Source of the DNA: Shewanella waksmanii ATCC BAA-643
GTDB taxonomy: Bacteria > Pseudomonadota > Gammaproteobacteria > Enterobacterales > Shewanellaceae
Reading direction: 5' to 3'
DNA: 52,199 nucleotides
NCBI RefSeq assembly: GCF_000518805.1
Contig: NZ_JAEH01000041.1
Span: 1-52,199, forward strand
Shown here: positions 26,918 through 35,481 of the stretch, piece after piece
Numbering within the stretch: position 1 is the stretch's first letter
Layout of the letters: each line of letters opens with the position of its first letter
The notes under the pieces: generated by a model
Databases searched by the model: none
Told to the model about the DNA's origin: nothing
The model's input: the letters and a program-made list of their open reading frames with translations, nothing else
Program-made: the position numbers and the translations under genes

Positions 26918-29118
26918 ACTGGCTCCGTCACAGAACCCTCAAGGGCGAGTTTACTGCCCTTGATGTTGAATAAATGTCGATAACTGACATATAAAGCCCC
27001 ACCGAGCATCAACATCACGCTGCCCAGAAATAGTAATAACGGACTCATCGTTGCAGTTTGCGGCAAGCGTCCAACCTGCCAGCCTTTAGGGAGATTTTGC
27101 GCTGTTTGCCCCTGCATTAATGACTGGCCTTGATTACGCCGTGCCACATCATCGATAGCGACTAGGCTGGTGTATTGACTAACAATGTGATGGGAAAGCG
27201 CTAAAGCAGTGACTTCGCGCTTGATAGCGTCACGGTTATCAGACCGTCTTGCCAGCATCAGACCAGCAATTTTCTCTCTCGCCCAGACAATATCGAGCCC
27301 TGGCATCTCGCTCGCCCGCTGAGGTTCGACCTCGGTATACCAGTATTGTCCATCCAAAAGGCCTGAAATAACGATGCTATCTGCAACCAGTGGTTTTTTA
27401 TAGCTGAACATCAGTGCCTGATCTTGATACACATCGCGCTGACGCTGCGGCCAAACATCTAATGGCTGGCCACTTTTGGTTGCTATTTTGATGTCGGTAA
27501 GACGAGGAGTAGAGATTGCGCTTAGCAACTGCTGCATTTTGACTTCGACTTCATCAACTTTACCAATATAAGTATAAGTCCCGCGCCCGACCCTAGCAGC
27601 CTTTTCCATAAAATAACCATTTGGCGCCGCACCAATACCCACGGTAAATAACCGGCTGTCACCCAGTTGCTCGGTAATTTGATTGAATAGGGTTTGCTCG
27701 TTCCCTACCGCGCCATCGGTTATGAATATCACTTGGCGTAATTGCGCCTTGTTTGCATCATTGCCCTGATGTGGGTTGGCCAGCACTTGATGTTGTAAAG
27801 CCTCAGTTAACGCAGCGGACATCTCCGTGCCACCATCGGCAGACAGTTGCCTGATAAACTGCTGGGCCTTACCAAGCATTCTAGCCGTCACTGGCATCGC
27901 GTAAGGGGCAAAACTGCGAGTGTGAGAGTCAAAAGCAATGATATTAAAGGTATCTTGACTGCCTAAGTCAGCTAATGCCGTTATCAGCGCAGATTTAGCC
28001 TGCTGTATTGACTCACCGTGCATTGAGCCCGACGTATCAACCACCAATATCAGTTCACGACGTACTCGCCGCTCTGAGCCGTAAGACGGGTTCACCATCA
28101 CTAAGCCATATTCTTGCTCAGCACTAGGTAACGAATCTTGCAAAAATTCATTATCTTTTGTGCTTGGCAACCCTCTATGAGTGATCCCTGCCTGACTAAA
28201 TGCTGCTATCACAGGTTGCTGTGCAGATCGCATTTGCCAGTTGAGCACAAAATCACGCTCGGGTCGCGTCGCCTCCTTTAACGCAACATTCAACTCGCTA
28301 CTGTTTTTCGAGCTGACCTCAATATCATGGTACGGCGCACTAATACTGCTGATATCAGCTTGAGCATTCAGCGTTATATTGAGGGTCATATTTGCCTGCT
28401 TCGCCGCGACAAAACTGGTATTTTCAGTAGTCAAAGCTGCATCATCAGTCCTTGAAGCTGAGCTCGTCTTAGCTGCCTCATACCTAGGAGTGATGGCAGT
28501 TGGAAAGCGTAATGCAAACTGACCATTACGTAACTGCAATCTTTGCTGGTAGACCAGTTCGACATGCAAGGTCTCGCCCGGTGCGAGGTTGGTAAAGGCA
28601 TTGGTAAACAGGTTTGGTCGTCGCTGTACTGTTAATGTTGCAGTCTTACCCTGCTTTTGCGCCTGCTCGAACATGGCTTTGGCCTGCGCTTTGGGCTTAA
28701 TCACCCCAACCAGCTTTCGTTCACCGACTCGCATGATTAGCGTATCAATAGCCGCATCATGGGGTAAGGGAAATTGAAATTGCCCCCGCATCCAGTGCTC
28801 GGTGTGATTAACAAAAGTCTGTTTGACCCGTGCACGATTAACCCAGCCCGTGACCTGCATTTCTACATCAGTTTGAGTGGGCAAGCTAACCAGTTGTGTG
28901 GGGCTACCATCAACAAGCTTGCCGCTTTGTTCAACCAGTTGATAGTTAATGTAGCTTTGACCTAAAGTCGGTTCTGTGGCGCTCATCGCCATAACTGCGT
29001 CACTTAACAGCATAACGGCTACAGAAAAGGTCACTAAAATGTGTTTGGCCCAAGTGGCTCCCAGCGGGAGCCCTTTTGGGTGGTGTTGCCATTCCTTCGA
29101 GCATGCAATGTCCATCAT
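26914..29118 (-). CDS. Dedicated sortase target protein (VIT plus VWA domains)
   Basis: The 734-residue protein has a long-headed signal sequence (hydrophobic about 27-44, AVMAMS). A VIT domain (inter-alpha-trypsin inhibitor type, about 50-180, with VTGWVNRARVKQTFVNHT) is followed by a VWA domain whose MIDAS motif DTSGS starts at residue 361. The C terminus has the sorting signal LPQTA at about 685-689, then a TM helix and a basic end, the classic tripartite LPxTG tail. This matches the family of marine proteobacterial sortase target proteins. Adhesion or matrix binding through the metal site is likely but inferred. Two adjacent ATG codons follow GGGAG; the second has the better spacing. It lies 17 nt after pdsO. 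Confidence 0.93.
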   Translation of the reverse strand: MMDIACSKEWQHHPKGLPLGATWAKHILVTFSVAVMLLSDAVMAMSATEPTLGQSYINYQLVEQSGKLVDGSPTQLVSLPTQTDVEMQVTGWVNRARVKQTFVNHTEHWMRGQFQFPLPHDAAIDTLIMRVGERKLVGVIKPKAQAKAMFEQAQKQGKTATLTVQRRPNLFTNAFTNLAPGETLHVELVYQQRLQLRNGQFALRFPTAITPRYEAAKTSSASRTDDAALTTENTSFVAAKQANMTLNITLNAQADISSISAPYHDIEVSSKNSSELNVALKEATRPERDFVLNWQMRSAQQPVIAAFSQAGITHRGLPSTKDNEFLQDSLPSAEQEYGLVMVNPSYGSERRVRRELILVVDTSGSMHGESIQQAKSALITALADLGSQDTFNIIAFDSHTRSFAPYAMPVTARMLGKAQQFIRQLSADGGTEMSAALTEALQHQVLANPHQGNDANKAQLRQVIFITDGAVGNEQTLFNQITEQLGDSRLFTVGIGAAPNGYFMEKAARVGRGTYTYIGKVDEVEVKMQQLLSAISTPRLTDIKIATKSGQPLDVWPQRQRDVYQDQALMFSYKKPLVADSIVISGLLDGQYWYTEVEPQRASEMPGLDIVWAREKIAGLMLARRSDNRDAIKREVTALALSHHIVSQYTSLVAIDDVARRNQGQSLMQGQTAQNLPKGWQVGRLPQTATMSPLLLFLGSVMLMLGGALYVSYRHLFNIKGSKLALEGSVTEPV

Positions 29119-29135
29119 ATTGCTCCCAAAATCAC

Positions 29136-29870
29136 TTAGTGGTTGGCTGCAACAGCGGTTTCTTCGGTCACTAAGCGTAAGGTGACACGGCGATCAAAAA
29201 AGTCATTCTCAAAATTCTGTTCTTGATTCAGTGGTGAGCTAGCACCAAAGGCACTGGTGTCTAGTCGTGCCACTTCCACCCCCTTATTAACTAGGTAACC
29301 TCTCACTTCTGCCGCTCGCTGCTCAGACAAAGCTTGGTTGTAGGTTGAATCGCCACGTCTGTCGGCATAGCCGGTGAGGTCGAGTCGTAAACTAGGTGAT
29401 TGATTTAGTAAATAGGCCACTTCATCTAACTGCGCTTGAAAATGCGGCTGGATTTCTGAAGAGCCGGTTTTAAATTGCACATTGAGGCCTAAAGTCAGCT
29501 CAGCTAAACGAGTAGACTGCGCCTGTTTTAACGCCACAAGTTGCTGTTTGGTTTGCTGCTGGTTGGCCGCCAGGCGCTGTTTTTCAGCAGCAAGGTTGGC
29601 AATTTCATCTTGTTGCATAGCTAATTGTGCGCTATTACTTTTCAGCTCTGATTCATCCCCAACAGATTTACCAATGATGGTTCCGGTAAAGGCACCAATA
29701 ATCGCACCAACGGGGCCGCCTACCACAGCACCTAGGACAATGCCTGAGCTTAGGCCAATGAGCTCTTCATTATGGCTGCGGGTTTCAGCCTCTTGTGCTT
29801 GCTCGGCAAAGCTAGCTTGAGAGAAAGTAACGCTTGAGATGATTAATGCGCTTAGAAGTTGCTTTTTCAT
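29136..29870 (-). CDS. pdsO: Sortase-system-associated OmpA-like protein
   Basis: The 244-residue protein has a signal peptide (to about residue 22, FAEQA). A glycine-rich GLSSGIVLGAVVGGPVGAIIGAFTG segment (about 39-70) resembles the glycine-zipper seen in outer-membrane-associated proteins. A coiled coil (about 80-120) precedes a C-terminal OmpA domain with LDLTGYADRRGDSTYNQALSEQRA, which binds peptidoglycan. The family PdsO is found only with dedicated sortase systems. An AAGGAA ribosome site precedes the ATG. It is the first gene of the minus-strand operon pdsO-target-sortase and is divergent from the regulator pair. A role in anchoring the sorted protein to the wall is an inference. Confidence 0.92.
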   Translation of the reverse strand: MKKQLLSALIISSVTFSQASFAEQAQEAETRSHNEELIGLSSGIVLGAVVGGPVGAIIGAFTGTIIGKSVGDESELKSNSAQLAMQQDEIANLAAEKQRLAANQQQTKQQLVALKQAQSTRLAELTLGLNVQFKTGSSEIQPHFQAQLDEVAYLLNQSPSLRLDLTGYADRRGDSTYNQALSEQRAAEVRGYLVNKGVEVARLDTSAFGASSPLNQEQNFENDFFDRRVTLRLVTEETAVAANH

Positions 29871-29952
29871 AATGTATTCCTTTATTTCAACTGTTTGTTA
29901 GATGTCGACTTAATGTGTCGATGAACTTGATGTCACCTATTAAAACGATTTG

Positions 29953-30019
29953 AAATGGCTACATTGGGCGGCAAAAATGGCATTGCGTCGATCAAATGTG
30001 GCAACAAAATGGCAATTGG
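29953..30019. promoter_or_regulatory. Repeated AAATGGC motifs in the pdsO/pdsR divergent promoter
   Basis: Three copies of AAATGGC followed by an ATTG-containing tail start at 29953, 29975 and 30007, and a weaker AAATGTGGCAAC lies at 29994. The spacings of 22 and 32 nt are close to two and three helical turns. The position between two divergent operons suggests operators for PdsR; this is a prediction. Confidence 0.45.
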
Positions 30020-30093
30020 CCTGCACGCCTTTAAACCCGCAAAAATTACTGTATAGTTCGAACAATCAAAGCAGTAAAAGAGACTCGTTGGTT

Positions 30094-30786
30094 ATGAAAC
30101 GTATTGCCATCGTCGAAGATGAAGCGGCTATCCGCGAAAACTATAAAGAAGTGTTGCAGCAACAAGGTTACCAAGTTCAAGCCTATGCCAATCGTCCTAG
30201 TGCGATGGAGGCATTTGCCACACGCTTACCCGATTTGGCAATAATAGATATTGGCTTAGAAGATGAAATTGATGGGGGTTTTACTCTCTGTCAATCGCTG
30301 CGAGCCCTATCCAGTAGTTTGCCAATCATTTTTCTGACGGCCCGCGACAGTGACTTTGATACGGTATGTGGCCTGAGACTGGGTGCGGATGACTACCTCA
30401 CTAAAGATGTCAGCTTCCCGCATCTGATTGCACGCTTAGCGGCGCTGTTTCGCCGCAGCGAGCTCATCGCGCAAACGACTAAACAAGATAACTTAATTGA
30501 ACACGGTGATTTAACTATCGATGCCAATCGCATCCAAGTCTATTGGAAGCAACAAGCCATTGAGCTAACCGTTACAGAGTTTTGGATGGTGCATGCACTG
30601 GCCAAGCACCCTGGCCATGTCCGCAGTCGCCAAGCGTTAATGCAAGATGCAAAAATCTATGTCGACGACAGCACGATCACATCGCACGTGAAACGGATTC
30701 GAAAAAAGTTTTTACATCAAGATAGCAAGTTTGATTGCATTGATACCGTATACGGTATGGGTTACCGCTGGGATCCACAAGGTTAA
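30094..30786 (+). CDS. pdsR: Sortase-system response regulator PdsR (OmpR type)
   Basis: From the ATG at 30094 the protein has 230 residues: a receiver domain with the phosphoacceptor Asp52 in LAIIDIG, switch residues in IFLTARDSD and the KDVSFP lysine loop, then a winged-helix DNA-binding domain (about 130-230) ending DTVYGMGYRWDP. The open frame runs 48 codons further upstream with no signal of coding and would cover the promoter repeats. The ribosome site is weak. It is followed after 2 nt by its kinase and is divergent from the sortase operon, its presumed target. Confidence 0.93.
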   Translation: MKRIAIVEDEAAIRENYKEVLQQQGYQVQAYANRPSAMEAFATRLPDLAIIDIGLEDEIDGGFTLCQSLRALSSSLPIIFLTARDSDFDTVCGLRLGADDYLTKDVSFPHLIARLAALFRRSELIAQTTKQDNLIEHGDLTIDANRIQVYWKQQAIELTVTEFWMVHALAKHPGHVRSRQALMQDAKIYVDDSTITSHVKRIRKKFLHQDSKFDCIDTVYGMGYRWDPQG

Positions 30787-30788
30787 CT

Positions 30789-32966
30789 ATGTACCATCCA
30801 CCCATTGGTCTACGCTCAAAAGTTGCCATTTTATCGTTGTTTTTATTGTGCCTACCTTGGTTGGGTTATCAGTACGTGTGGGAGATGGAAAAATACCTCA
30901 GACACGGACAGGAAAAAACCCTTGAAGGTACGACTCAAGCGCTGGCAACCGCCCTGCATGAAAGACCAAAGCTGTTTGACAAACAAGCCAGTTTTCTTAA
31001 TCAAGTACAGCTAGGCCGCGACCTGTATGCTTACCCGTTAGCACGTCCAATTCAACTAGATGGCAAGTTAGGTGATTGGGATGCCTATCGCCACCGCTCT
31101 ATCAATTATGCTGAGCAATACCAGATTTACCGCGGTGATCCCGCTAAGCCATTAACCCTGAGTTTTGAGCATATGGTCGGCAAGTATTCTGGCTACCTAT
31201 ATGCATTTTTTGAAGTCACAGACCCTAGCGTAATATATCGAGGCAGTAACAGCCTACAAATCGATAATAATGATCATTTAAGTATTGCCACCTTGGCGCC
31301 AGACGGCGAGTTTAGGCGTTATATCGTCTCCACCACTCAAGATGGTTGGGTTAGCGCGTTTGAGCTCCCCCTTGACCCCAACAAGCGCACGCCGGTAACG
31401 CCTGAAGTACGGATTCAAGGCAAATGGCTGAAGACCGACAAAGGATACAATGTTGAACTAAGAATGCCGCTGCACATGGTTGGCAGTAAACTTGGTTTTG
31501 CCATTGCCGATGTCAATTCCAAATACAGCCGCAACATCGAAGCCATTATCGGTACCTCGGGCATTGATGATGTTGAAAAGCTTGGAACCGTACTCGTACC
31601 CTCCCCCGAAATTGAAAGCATAATCAAAGGTATGAGCCACAATAGCTCGCGTATTTGGGTCGTAGACAAACATGGACGCGTATTGGCTAAATCGGGTGAC
31701 ATTCGCGCCAGCCAAAGTGTGTGGACAAAAACCGCAGCGGATAAACCAGCAGACAATGCTTGGGACCAATTCAAGCAGCAGTACCTACACCCGCTTTATT
31801 ATAAAATTCTAACTACGCCACCGAAAGATTTTGTCGACTCTTTGCAAGATTCAACGGTTCTCAACGGCAGTCACATTGAGTTGGCCTTAAAAGGAAAACA
31901 AGGCTCTACATGGCGACTGACTCCCGATAACAAGGCTGTAGTGCTGGCGGCAGCCAGTCCAATTTGGATTGACGATAAAGTAATGGGAGTTGTCATTGCT
32001 GAAGAGACAACCCATGGCATTCGCACTTTGCGTAATCGCGCACTAGAAAAATTGTTTAATGTCATTCTCACCATTATGAGTATGGGAACACTGGCGCTGT
32101 TTTTCTTTGCGTCGAGCATCTCTAGCCGCATTAGACGGCTACGTGATGATGCCGAACAAGCCATTGATAGCCAGGGCCGAATTCAAAAAGCCATTGAAGG
32201 CTCCAAAGTGAGGGATGAGATTGGTGATTTGTCACGCAGTTTCTCTAACATTGTTAGTCGTTTAGGTCAGTACACCCACTACTTGGAAAACATGTCATCT
32301 CGGCTCTCCCATGAACTGCGCACACCTGTGGCGGTAGTGCGCTCCTCACTCGAGCATCTCAACAACCAAGCCTTGGATGAAGCCAGTCAGAAATACGTTG
32401 ATCGTGCGCAAGAAGGGGTCAGCAGGCTTAATATGATCCTTAACAACATGAGTGAAGCCACTCGCTTAGAACAAAGCTTATCGCAAGCTGAGCTAGACGA
32501 GTTTGCATTAAACAAGGTTATCGCGGGCGTGATGCAAGGTTATCAGTTCACCTACCCAGAGCAGACATTTAACCTTAATCTCAGTGAGCAGCACCTGCCA
32601 ATGCAAGGTGTACCGGAATATATCGCCCAACTAATGGATAAACTGATTGCCAATGCCATTGAATTTAGTCCTAAAGAGAGTGCTATTGCCGTGGATTTAA
32701 GCGCCAGCAGCAAACAAGCCATCATCACAGTGAGTAATCATGGCCCGGCATTGCCTAGCGATATGGGTGAACAAATATTTGAATCTATGGTGTCAGTGCG
32801 CAGTCAAAAAGCCCAAGAAAAGCCGCACTTAGGACTGGGGCTCTATATTGCTAGGCTCATCTGCGACTTCCATCAAGGCAGCATCACAGCCAAAAACCTG
32901 CTTGATGAACAACAGCAGGCCATTGGCGTCCAGATCACCATTAAACTGCCATTGTATTCAGGCTAA
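30789..32966 (+). CDS. pdsS: Sortase-system sensor histidine kinase PdsS
   Basis: The 725-residue inner-membrane kinase has TM1 at about residues 11-33 and a large periplasmic sensor. Within the sensor, residues about 75-240 look like a CBM9/DOMON-type beta sandwich (LDGKLGDWDAYRHRS ... GWVSAFELP ... GYNVELRMPL). TM2 lies at about 420-443. A HAMP region follows, then a HisKA domain with phospho-acceptor His508 in SRLSHELRTP, then an HATPase domain with N box DKLIANAIEFSP and G box HLGLGLYIARL. A carbohydrate-binding-like sensor suggests that the system responds to a glycan or surface ligand. It starts 2 nt after pdsR. The match to the dedicated sortase kinase family is by architecture and context. 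Confidence 0.93.
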   Translation: MYHPPIGLRSKVAILSLFLLCLPWLGYQYVWEMEKYLRHGQEKTLEGTTQALATALHERPKLFDKQASFLNQVQLGRDLYAYPLARPIQLDGKLGDWDAYRHRSINYAEQYQIYRGDPAKPLTLSFEHMVGKYSGYLYAFFEVTDPSVIYRGSNSLQIDNNDHLSIATLAPDGEFRRYIVSTTQDGWVSAFELPLDPNKRTPVTPEVRIQGKWLKTDKGYNVELRMPLHMVGSKLGFAIADVNSKYSRNIEAIIGTSGIDDVEKLGTVLVPSPEIESIIKGMSHNSSRIWVVDKHGRVLAKSGDIRASQSVWTKTAADKPADNAWDQFKQQYLHPLYYKILTTPPKDFVDSLQDSTVLNGSHIELALKGKQGSTWRLTPDNKAVVLAAASPIWIDDKVMGVVIAEETTHGIRTLRNRALEKLFNVILTIMSMGTLALFFFASSISSRIRRLRDDAEQAIDSQGRIQKAIEGSKVRDEIGDLSRSFSNIVSRLGQYTHYLENMSSRLSHELRTPVAVVRSSLEHLNNQALDEASQKYVDRAQEGVSRLNMILNNMSEATRLEQSLSQAELDEFALNKVIAGVMQGYQFTYPEQTFNLNLSEQHLPMQGVPEYIAQLMDKLIANAIEFSPKESAIAVDLSASSKQAIITVSNHGPALPSDMGEQIFESMVSVRSQKAQEKPHLGLGLYIARLICDFHQGSITAKNLLDEQQQAIGVQITIKLPLYSG

Positions 32967-33016
32967 TAATACGGCGCGTTAATTCGAAATTATTCAACTT
33001 AGCGCGCGCACCACTT

Positions 33017-33058
33017 CTATTTAGCCGTACAGATGTTAAGATGGCTAAATAGACGTCA
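33017..33058 (+). promoter_or_regulatory. Inverted repeat and MetJ-like box before metC
   Basis: CTATTTAGCC (33017-33026) and GGCTAAATAG (33043-33052) form a perfect 10-bp inverted repeat with a 16-nt spacer. Overlapping it are met-box-like octamers: AGATGTTA (33031), AGATGGCT (33039) and AGACGTCA (33051), the last matching seven of eight bases of the MetJ consensus AGACGTCT. Because the third is not in the 8-nt register, assignment to MetJ is tentative. Confidence 0.45.
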
Positions 33059-33077
33059 GCGACAGAGTGTAATGTTC

Positions 33078-34250
33078 ATGAAAAAAGAAACAGCAATTGT
33101 TAGCGTAGGCCGCGATAAAAAGTGGACTAAAGGGGTGATCAACCCGCCGGTATTTAGAGCCTCGACTATGGTGTTTGATACCATCGAAGAGATGCGGTTT
33201 GCCACCAAGAACCGCGCCAATGGTGAAATGTTTTATGGTCGCCGTGGTGGCCCGACTCATTTCGCGTTTCAAGCTGCCATTGCTGAACTCGAAGGCGGAG
33301 TAGGCACCGCACTCTACCCTTCAGGTAGTGCCGCCATTAGCGCCGCGCTCATGTCGTTTTTAAAAGCCGGCGATCACTTGTTGATGGTTGACAGCGCATA
33401 CGAGCCGACTCGTGATTTATGTAATAAATTATTGGCCGGCTATGGTATCGAAACCACCTATTACGACCCTATGATTGGCGCAGGTATTGCCGAGCTTATT
33501 CAACCCAATACCAAGGTTTTGTTCTTAGAATCGCCAGGTTCTATTACCATGGAAGTACAAGACGTCCCTACTTTATGCAAAATCGCGCATCAACATGATT
33601 TGACAGTTATGCTCGACAATACTTGGGCTTCGCCTATTAATAGCCGCCCATTTGACATGGGCGTCGACATCTCCATTCAGGCGGCCACTAAATATATTGT
33701 GGGCCACAGTGATGTAATGATGGGGACTGCAACCGCCAATGAAAAACATTGGGAGCAACTCAGGGAAAACAGCTACCTGATGGGTCAATGCACCTCCCCC
33801 GATGACGTATACCTTGCCAGCCGCGGCCTAAGAACACTGGGTGTACGTATGGCTCAGCATGAACAAAACGCCCTTAAGATTGCCAACTGGTTGGCTAGCC
33901 GCCCAGAAGTTGATCATATTCGTCATCCGGCATTTGAAACTTGCCCCGGCCATGAGTTTTTTAAACGCGACTTTAGCGGTGCCAATGGTCTGTTTTCGTT
34001 CGTTTTAAAGCAAGGCAACATCAAGTCTGTTACCGCATTTGTTGAGAACATGGCGCACTTTAAGATGGGCTTTTCTTGGGGCGGCTATGAGAGCTTAATT
34101 TTGGGCGTGTTTGGCATCGACAAATTGCGTACTGCGACCCAGTGGGATAGCAGTAAACCTCTGATACGTTTACATATTGGATTGGAGAATGTTGACGACT
34201 TAATTGCCGATCTTGATGCAGCGTTTGAGCGGTTCAACCAAGCACTATAA
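33078..34250 (+). CDS. metC: Cystathionine beta-lyase MetC
   Basis: MetC cleaves cystathionine to homocysteine, pyruvate and ammonia in methionine synthesis. From the ATG at 33078 it has 390 residues, close to E. coli MetC at 395. Shared blocks include NRANGEMFYGRRGG, the LFLESPGSITMEVQDVP block and the PLP site AATKYIVGHSD with Lys205. The closing SWGGYESL and the LIRLHIGLENVDDLIADLD block also match. The open frame reaches back to an ATG at 33033, but those codons cover the operator-like inverted repeat. A further ATG at 33072 is only 4 nt from the AGAG ribosome site, so 33078 is preferred. Confidence 0.95.
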   Translation: MKKETAIVSVGRDKKWTKGVINPPVFRASTMVFDTIEEMRFATKNRANGEMFYGRRGGPTHFAFQAAIAELEGGVGTALYPSGSAAISAALMSFLKAGDHLLMVDSAYEPTRDLCNKLLAGYGIETTYYDPMIGAGIAELIQPNTKVLFLESPGSITMEVQDVPTLCKIAHQHDLTVMLDNTWASPINSRPFDMGVDISIQAATKYIVGHSDVMMGTATANEKHWEQLRENSYLMGQCTSPDDVYLASRGLRTLGVRMAQHEQNALKIANWLASRPEVDHIRHPAFETCPGHEFFKRDFSGANGLFSFVLKQGNIKSVTAFVENMAHFKMGFSWGGYESLILGVFGIDKLRTATQWDSSKPLIRLHIGLENVDDLIADLDAAFERFNQAL

Positions 34251-34260
34251 TGGATCCTTT

Positions 34261-34284
34261 TCAGGGTGGTATTGGCCACCCTGA
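34261..34284. terminator. Bidirectional hairpin between metC and pilU
   Basis: Perfect 9-bp stem TCAGGGTGG / CCACCCTGA with a TATTGG loop, in the 34-nt gap of two convergent genes and touching the pilU-like stop codon. T tails are poor on both strands, so its strength is uncertain. Confidence 0.65.
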
Positions 34285-35388
34285 TTAATTGACCTCAATA
34301 TCTTGATAGTCATCGCTGATACCTTTACCTTCGAGTAAACGGATTTTCACTTCTAAATTATGGCGTGAATCGCCAAAATTAAGCGCTGCTTGTTTATCTA
34401 TTCTCCCCTGCTTATACAGCTGCAGTATCGCCTCATCAAATGTCACCACTTCTTGTTCCAAGTTACGTTCAAGTGCATCACGAATATCATCAATTTTAGC
34501 GCGTCGAATGAGCTCTCTAATGAAGGGGGTATCTCGAAGGATTTCAATCGCAGGCCAACGCTTTTGATTTACGCCTGGGACTAAACGTTGGCAGATAACC
34601 GCTTTAAGATTGTGAGATAAATCAATTAATAACTGCTTATGGGCAATTTCAGGGAAAAAGTTTATTACTCGATCTAAGGTTTCTATACTGTTGCTTGCGT
34701 GAATGGTCGCTAAACACAAATGGCCGGTCTCAGCATAGGAAATCGCATTTTTCATTGTCTCTTGGTCGCGGATCTCGCCAATGAGTATCACATCCGGTGC
34801 TTCGCGCATCGCACTGCGCAATGCTTGAGCATAGCTTTTAGTGTCCTCACCAACTTCACGTTGATTAATAATGGCTTGTTTATAGCTATGAACAAATTCG
34901 ATGGGGTCTTCAATGGTAAGAATATGTCCAGGTTGGTTAGCATTGCGATAATCAATCATTGAAGCCAATGTGGTCGATTTGCCTGATCCCGTAGCGCCAG
35001 CAACCAAAATTAGTCCTCTCGGCTGCATGACTAAATCTGCTAAACACGGCGGTAGATTCAGTTCATGTAATTGCGGTGGCTCAGTTTTTATATGTCTAAT
35101 GACCATCGCCACATCAGCCATTTGCCTAAAAATACTGACTCTAAATCGACCTACACCTGCCAAGGTTATACCAATACTGACATCCCACTCAGACTCAAAT
35201 TGGGCTAATTGGCGATCTTTCATTAATGAGTACGCCAAACTCTTAACATCATCAGCATGCAATATCGTTTGCTGTTCGACTGGGCTGCATTGACCTTCTA
35301 TTTTAATCAGTACAGGCGCATCAGGACTGAAAAACAGATCCGATGCTTGCTTTAACACCATTAACTTTAAGTACTTTGCAATTCCCAT
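34285..35388 (-). CDS. PilT/PilU-type pilus retraction ATPase
   Basis: From the ATG at 35388 the protein has 367 residues. The N-terminal domain opens with YLKLMVLKQASDLFFSPDAP, the PilU form of the motif. The RecA-like ATPase follows, with Walker A GATGSGKST, Asp box ILTIEDPIEFVH, Walker B DVILIGEIRD and His box TGHLCLATIHA. PilT/PilU ATPases power retraction of type IV pili at the inner-membrane base. It stands alone here without pilT, so it is an accessory PilU-like copy or the cell's PilU at a separate locus. The open frame starts two codons earlier, but the AAGGG ribosome site has proper spacing only for 35388. Confidence 0.9.
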   Translation of the reverse strand: MGIAKYLKLMVLKQASDLFFSPDAPVLIKIEGQCSPVEQQTILHADDVKSLAYSLMKDRQLAQFESEWDVSIGITLAGVGRFRVSIFRQMADVAMVIRHIKTEPPQLHELNLPPCLADLVMQPRGLILVAGATGSGKSTTLASMIDYRNANQPGHILTIEDPIEFVHSYKQAIINQREVGEDTKSYAQALRSAMREAPDVILIGEIRDQETMKNAISYAETGHLCLATIHASNSIETLDRVINFFPEIAHKQLLIDLSHNLKAVICQRLVPGVNQKRWPAIEILRDTPFIRELIRRAKIDDIRDALERNLEQEVVTFDEAILQLYKQGRIDKQAALNFGDSRHNLEVKIRLLEGKGISDDYQDIEVN

Positions 35389-35414
35389 AGGCATCCCTTA
35401 CCTGCGAGTTCAAT

Positions 35415-35442
35415 AAAAAAGGCAACCCTCAAGGTTGCCTTT
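35415..35442 (-). terminator. Terminator after creA
   Basis: Stem AAAGGCAACC / GGTTGCCTTT with a CTCAA loop, running into six T on the minus strand (complement of 35415-35420). It separates creA from the pilU-like gene. Confidence 0.9.
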
Positions 35443-35481
35443 AAAACATAGCAGAAAATCAATAACCTGTAGTACTAACCA

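Noticed and set aside
30094..34250. Search for CRISPR arrays, prophage or plasmid-type modules in this and all other regions
   Set aside because: No regularly spaced direct repeats, cas genes, phage structural genes, toxin-antitoxin pair or replication protein were recognised anywhere in the window.
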